Position numbers and translations under genes: made by a program. A model generated the notes under the pieces. The model did no database searches and was not told the origin of the DNA. It saw only the letters and a program-made list of their open reading frames with translations. Shown here piece by piece: positions 63,452 through 64,000 of a stretch of DNA of 64,000 nt (its first letter is position 1; every line of letters starts with the position of its first letter). This stretch comes from Rhineura floridana (taxonomy: Eukaryota; Chordata; Lepidosauria; Squamata; Rhineuridae), in assembly GCF_030035675.1 (NCBI RefSeq), contig NC_084499.1, forward strand, positions 15,528,610 through 15,592,609. The letters run 5' to 3'.

Positions 63452-64000
63452 TGTGACGCCCTTCTCTGGCTCTCCCTGTCAGGTTCCTACCTGCTCGTGG
63501 CTACTGCCTTTCACTAGGCACCACCAGGGACTCCACCAGTCCGGACTGTCCTTTTTTATGGTTTCTCTCTCCGCTCTAGCACAGATCTCACTAGATCCCC
63601 CTGCTAGGCAGCACCACCAGTCACGTTCTACAACCAATGTTCCCAGAGACCTTGCCTGAGTCTCTCTATCTGGTTACATTCATGACTGCATGCCTATGCT
63701 GTTCCCAACCCCCTTGTATCAATGCAGATAACTCATAACTCGGGGTTGCTCTGGATACTTATAATGTTATCTTCTCCTCTTCACCGCTGCCACCATTTGT
63801 TACTGTTTCCCTTCAGCCTTGGTCATTACCTTATCCTCCCTTCTGTTCTGTGAAACCCCAGCCAAGGATCAGGCCTTCGGTAAACCAAAATAGTATTTAT
63901 TAAATAACATTAATAACAAGATAACTTTGATAATGATCTACAAGCTTATGGTTTCATCTATTACTGTGATATTTGACTTATTACTAATCCAAACTCCACC
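63452..64000. mobile_element. Possible LTR-type fossil, runs off the window
   Basis: Begins at a TG (TGTGACGCCC...) and continues past the right edge. It is moderately GC-rich, then AT-rich, and has an AATAAA-type word in antisense near 63899. The composition resembles a solitary long terminal repeat, but no matching end, primer site or coding region is in view. A weak call; age and family unknown. Confidence 0.25.

Overview
The window looks like gene-free (intergenic or deep intronic) nuclear DNA from a squamate reptile, most likely a lizard. I found no host protein-coding exon, rRNA gene, tRNA gene or CRISPR array. The squamate call rests on the repeats: RTE/BovB LINE 3' ends, tRNA-headed and 5S-rRNA-headed SINEs that share a BovB-type tail, CR1 and L2-clade LINE fragments, L1 pieces, and many short palindromic DNA transposons. 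Which lizard family it comes from cannot be told from sequence alone.

Layout. 1-5 kb holds hAT-like MITEs, a BovB 3' end and a CR1 tail. 6.7-8.6 kb holds the best-defined single element: a complete 1.86-kb L1-derived insertion with a 5' leader, an open ORF1 and a 3' end but essentially no ORF2, bounded by a perfect 12-bp target-site duplication (TSD). 9-16 kb is unique DNA broken by MITEs and a BovB reverse-transcriptase fragment. 16-25 kb is dense in SINEs, CR1, L2 and palindromic MITEs. 25.8-26.5 kb, 38.2-38.6 kb, 45.2-45.7 kb, 48.6-49.1 kb, 52.1-52.6 kb and 61.6-62.2 kb are repeat-poor, AT-rich stretches that look like candidate conserved noncoding (enhancer-like) DNA. 32-38 kb holds L2 pieces, a foldback element and long CT/CA microsatellites. 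39.2-40.3 kb is a BovB scrap next to an L1 ORF2 tail. 46-51 kb and 57-61 kb are nests of insertion inside insertion, including a 5S-rRNA-derived SINE at 49.9 kb. The right edge may enter an old LTR-type sequence.

The elements form a small ecosystem. BovB-type 3' tails on three different SINE heads suggest one LINE machinery mobilised all of them. The L1 element with ORF1 only would have needed ORF2 protein in trans. A ~440-bp family with TAGGGATGG-like ends has about 14 copies; several are flanked by 8-bp duplications, which points to the hAT superfamily, and two sit inside arms of another palindromic MITE. Nesting gives a relative time order: palindromic MITE first, then the ~440-bp hAT-like family, then the tRNA/BovB SINE.

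All family assignments are from reading the sequence; none was tested by database search. Labels such as 'family A' or 'family D' are local names used only here.
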